Shown: piece by piece, positions 5,750-6,118 of the stretch
How positions within the stretch are numbered: the stretch's first letter is position 1
Layout: each line of letters starts with the position of its first letter
Origin: Betaproteobacteria bacterium
GTDB taxonomy: Bacteria > Pseudomonadota > Gammaproteobacteria > Burkholderiales > SG8-39
Length of the DNA: 6,118 nt
Reading direction: 5' to 3'
NCBI GenBank assembly: GCA_947467405.1
Contig: CANIIN010000180.1
Location: forward strand, 1 to 6,118
Program-made: the position numbers and the translations under genes
Notes under the pieces: model-generated
Told to the model about the DNA's origin: nothing
What the model saw: the letters and a program-made list of their open reading frames with translations, nothing else
Databases searched by the model: none

Positions 5750-5956
5750 GACAGGCGGAATCGATCTGGCGGCGAATGCATGGGTGCGGGGGGGGCGGTA
5801 GCGACGGCGTCACGACAGGGCAGACACGATGCAGACGGATGAGACGCTTCAGTCAACAGAAGCCGGTTGAACATCACCGCCTGACGCAAGCCCCTTCCCA
5901 TCATTCAGTCGAATGGACTGCTCCTGAACAACGGGCGACCGGCGAACGGTCAATGC

Positions 5957-6004
5957 GAAAAAGACAAAACCGTCGAAGTGGTGGCATGACGCATTGAATC
6001 GACG
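5957..6004 (-). terminator. Candidate terminator for the - strand gene at the right edge
   Basis: On the - strand, CGTCGA (6004-5999) pairs with TCGACG (5976-5971) across a 22-nt loop. It is followed by GTTTTGTCTTTTT (5969-5957), a reasonable U-rich tail. The structure starts about 30 nt after the stop codon at 6035. The long loop and modest stem make it a weak call. A second inverted repeat, GGCATG (5983-5988) with CATGCC (6006-6011), overlaps it and cannot form in the same simple fold. Confidence 0.35.
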
Positions 6005-6034
6005 ACATGCCCCCGGCGCAACATCCGCTGCCGA

Positions 6035-6118
6035 TCAGTCCTCTTGCGCGTATTCGCCTGCCTCGCCATCGGTTATTTCGTCAGAGCGGATCACGCCATC
6101 AAAGGAATCTTCTTCGTC
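6035..6118 (-). CDS. C-terminal end of an unidentified protein with an acidic tail (partial)
   Basis: On the - strand the frame is open from the window edge for 27 codons to a TGA at 6037-6035. The residues include DEEDSFDGVIRSDEITDG: 12 of the 27 are Asp or Glu and only one is basic, typical of an exposed acidic tail. The family is not recognisable from this much. A T-rich candidate terminator follows at 5957-6004, which supports a gene end here. The + strand is also open across this stretch, from an ATG at 6007, but gives an Arg/His/Pro-rich product and looks less like protein. The rest of the gene lies to the right of the window. Confidence 0.42.
   Translation of the reverse strand, partial: DEEDSFDGVIRSDEITDGEAGEYAQED

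Larger units (their letters stand above)
5562..6034. other. 473-bp regulatory intergenic region
   Basis: No convincing gene is present. The part nearest the regulator (5562-5713) would be a roughly 150-nt untranslated leader, with a ribosome binding site and short AT-rich iterations (tgatgattgatgactgactg, 5571-5590). The centre holds the candidate operator and promoter (5706-5749). Further out are a run of eight G (5788-5795), a weak repeat TCAAC/GTTGA (5853-5870), CAGTC/GACTG (5906-5920), and the candidate terminator of the gene at the right edge. A 127-codon + strand frame (5614-5997) is Arg-rich and low-complexity and was not accepted as a gene. Confidence 0.6.

Noticed and set aside
5614..5997. 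+ strand open frame (127 codons) in the intergenic region
   Set aside because: The product is Arg-, His- and Gln-rich without a fold signature, it runs over the candidate promoter and operator, and no clear ribosome binding site precedes it.
1..6118. tRNA, rRNA, CRISPR array, insertion sequence or attachment site
   Set aside because: I looked for these on both strands and saw no clover-leaf, spaced repeat array, transposase or flanking direct repeats.

Overview
This is a high-GC bacterial window carrying a compact acyl-CoA degradation locus. Base composition, gene families and regulator type suggest a betaproteobacterium of the Burkholderiales. That placement is an inference from style, because the window has no rRNA or other marker gene.

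Layout, left to right. (1) At 1-916 on the + strand lies the 3' part of a CaiB/BaiF-type gene that keeps the His, Asp and Glu expected of an alpha-methylacyl-CoA racemase. (2) At 917-1066 is a short convergent gap with small hairpins. (3) From 5561 down to 1067 on the - strand are four co-directional genes, read in this order: a GntR/FCD-type repressor (5561-4665), an acyl-CoA dehydrogenase with a full FAD motif and a plausible catalytic Glu (4584-3424), a second dehydrogenase-like subunit without those residues but with a 93-residue Lys/Ala/Ser-rich tail (3382-2018), and a crotonase-fold protein (1906-1067). Gaps are 80, 41 and 111 bp, so one transcription unit is likely. (4) At 5562-6034 is a 473-bp regulatory stretch. 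It holds a good candidate promoter followed immediately by a perfect 15-bp palindrome that fits the GntR/FadR operator pattern TNGTNNNACNA. (5) At 6035-6118 is the probable C-terminal end of a further - strand gene with a very acidic tail.

How the genes may work together (inference): the racemase-like protein would interconvert 2-methyl-branched acyl-CoA epimers. The two dehydrogenase subunits would form a heteromeric flavoenzyme making the 2-enoyl-CoA, as in the ChsE/FadE or PimC/PimD pairs. The crotonase would isomerise or hydrate the product. The GntR protein would sense an acyl-CoA or carboxylate and repress its own operon at the start site. Branched, alicyclic, dicarboxylic or steroid/terpenoid side-chain acyl-CoAs are all possible substrates; no ligase, thiolase or 3-hydroxyacyl-CoA dehydrogenase is visible to narrow this.

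The most unusual item is the histone H1/AlgP-like basic tail on the second dehydrogenase subunit. Next are the operator-on-promoter arrangement, the strong hairpin between the second dehydrogenase and the crotonase, and the absence of both hydratase glutamates in the crotonase.
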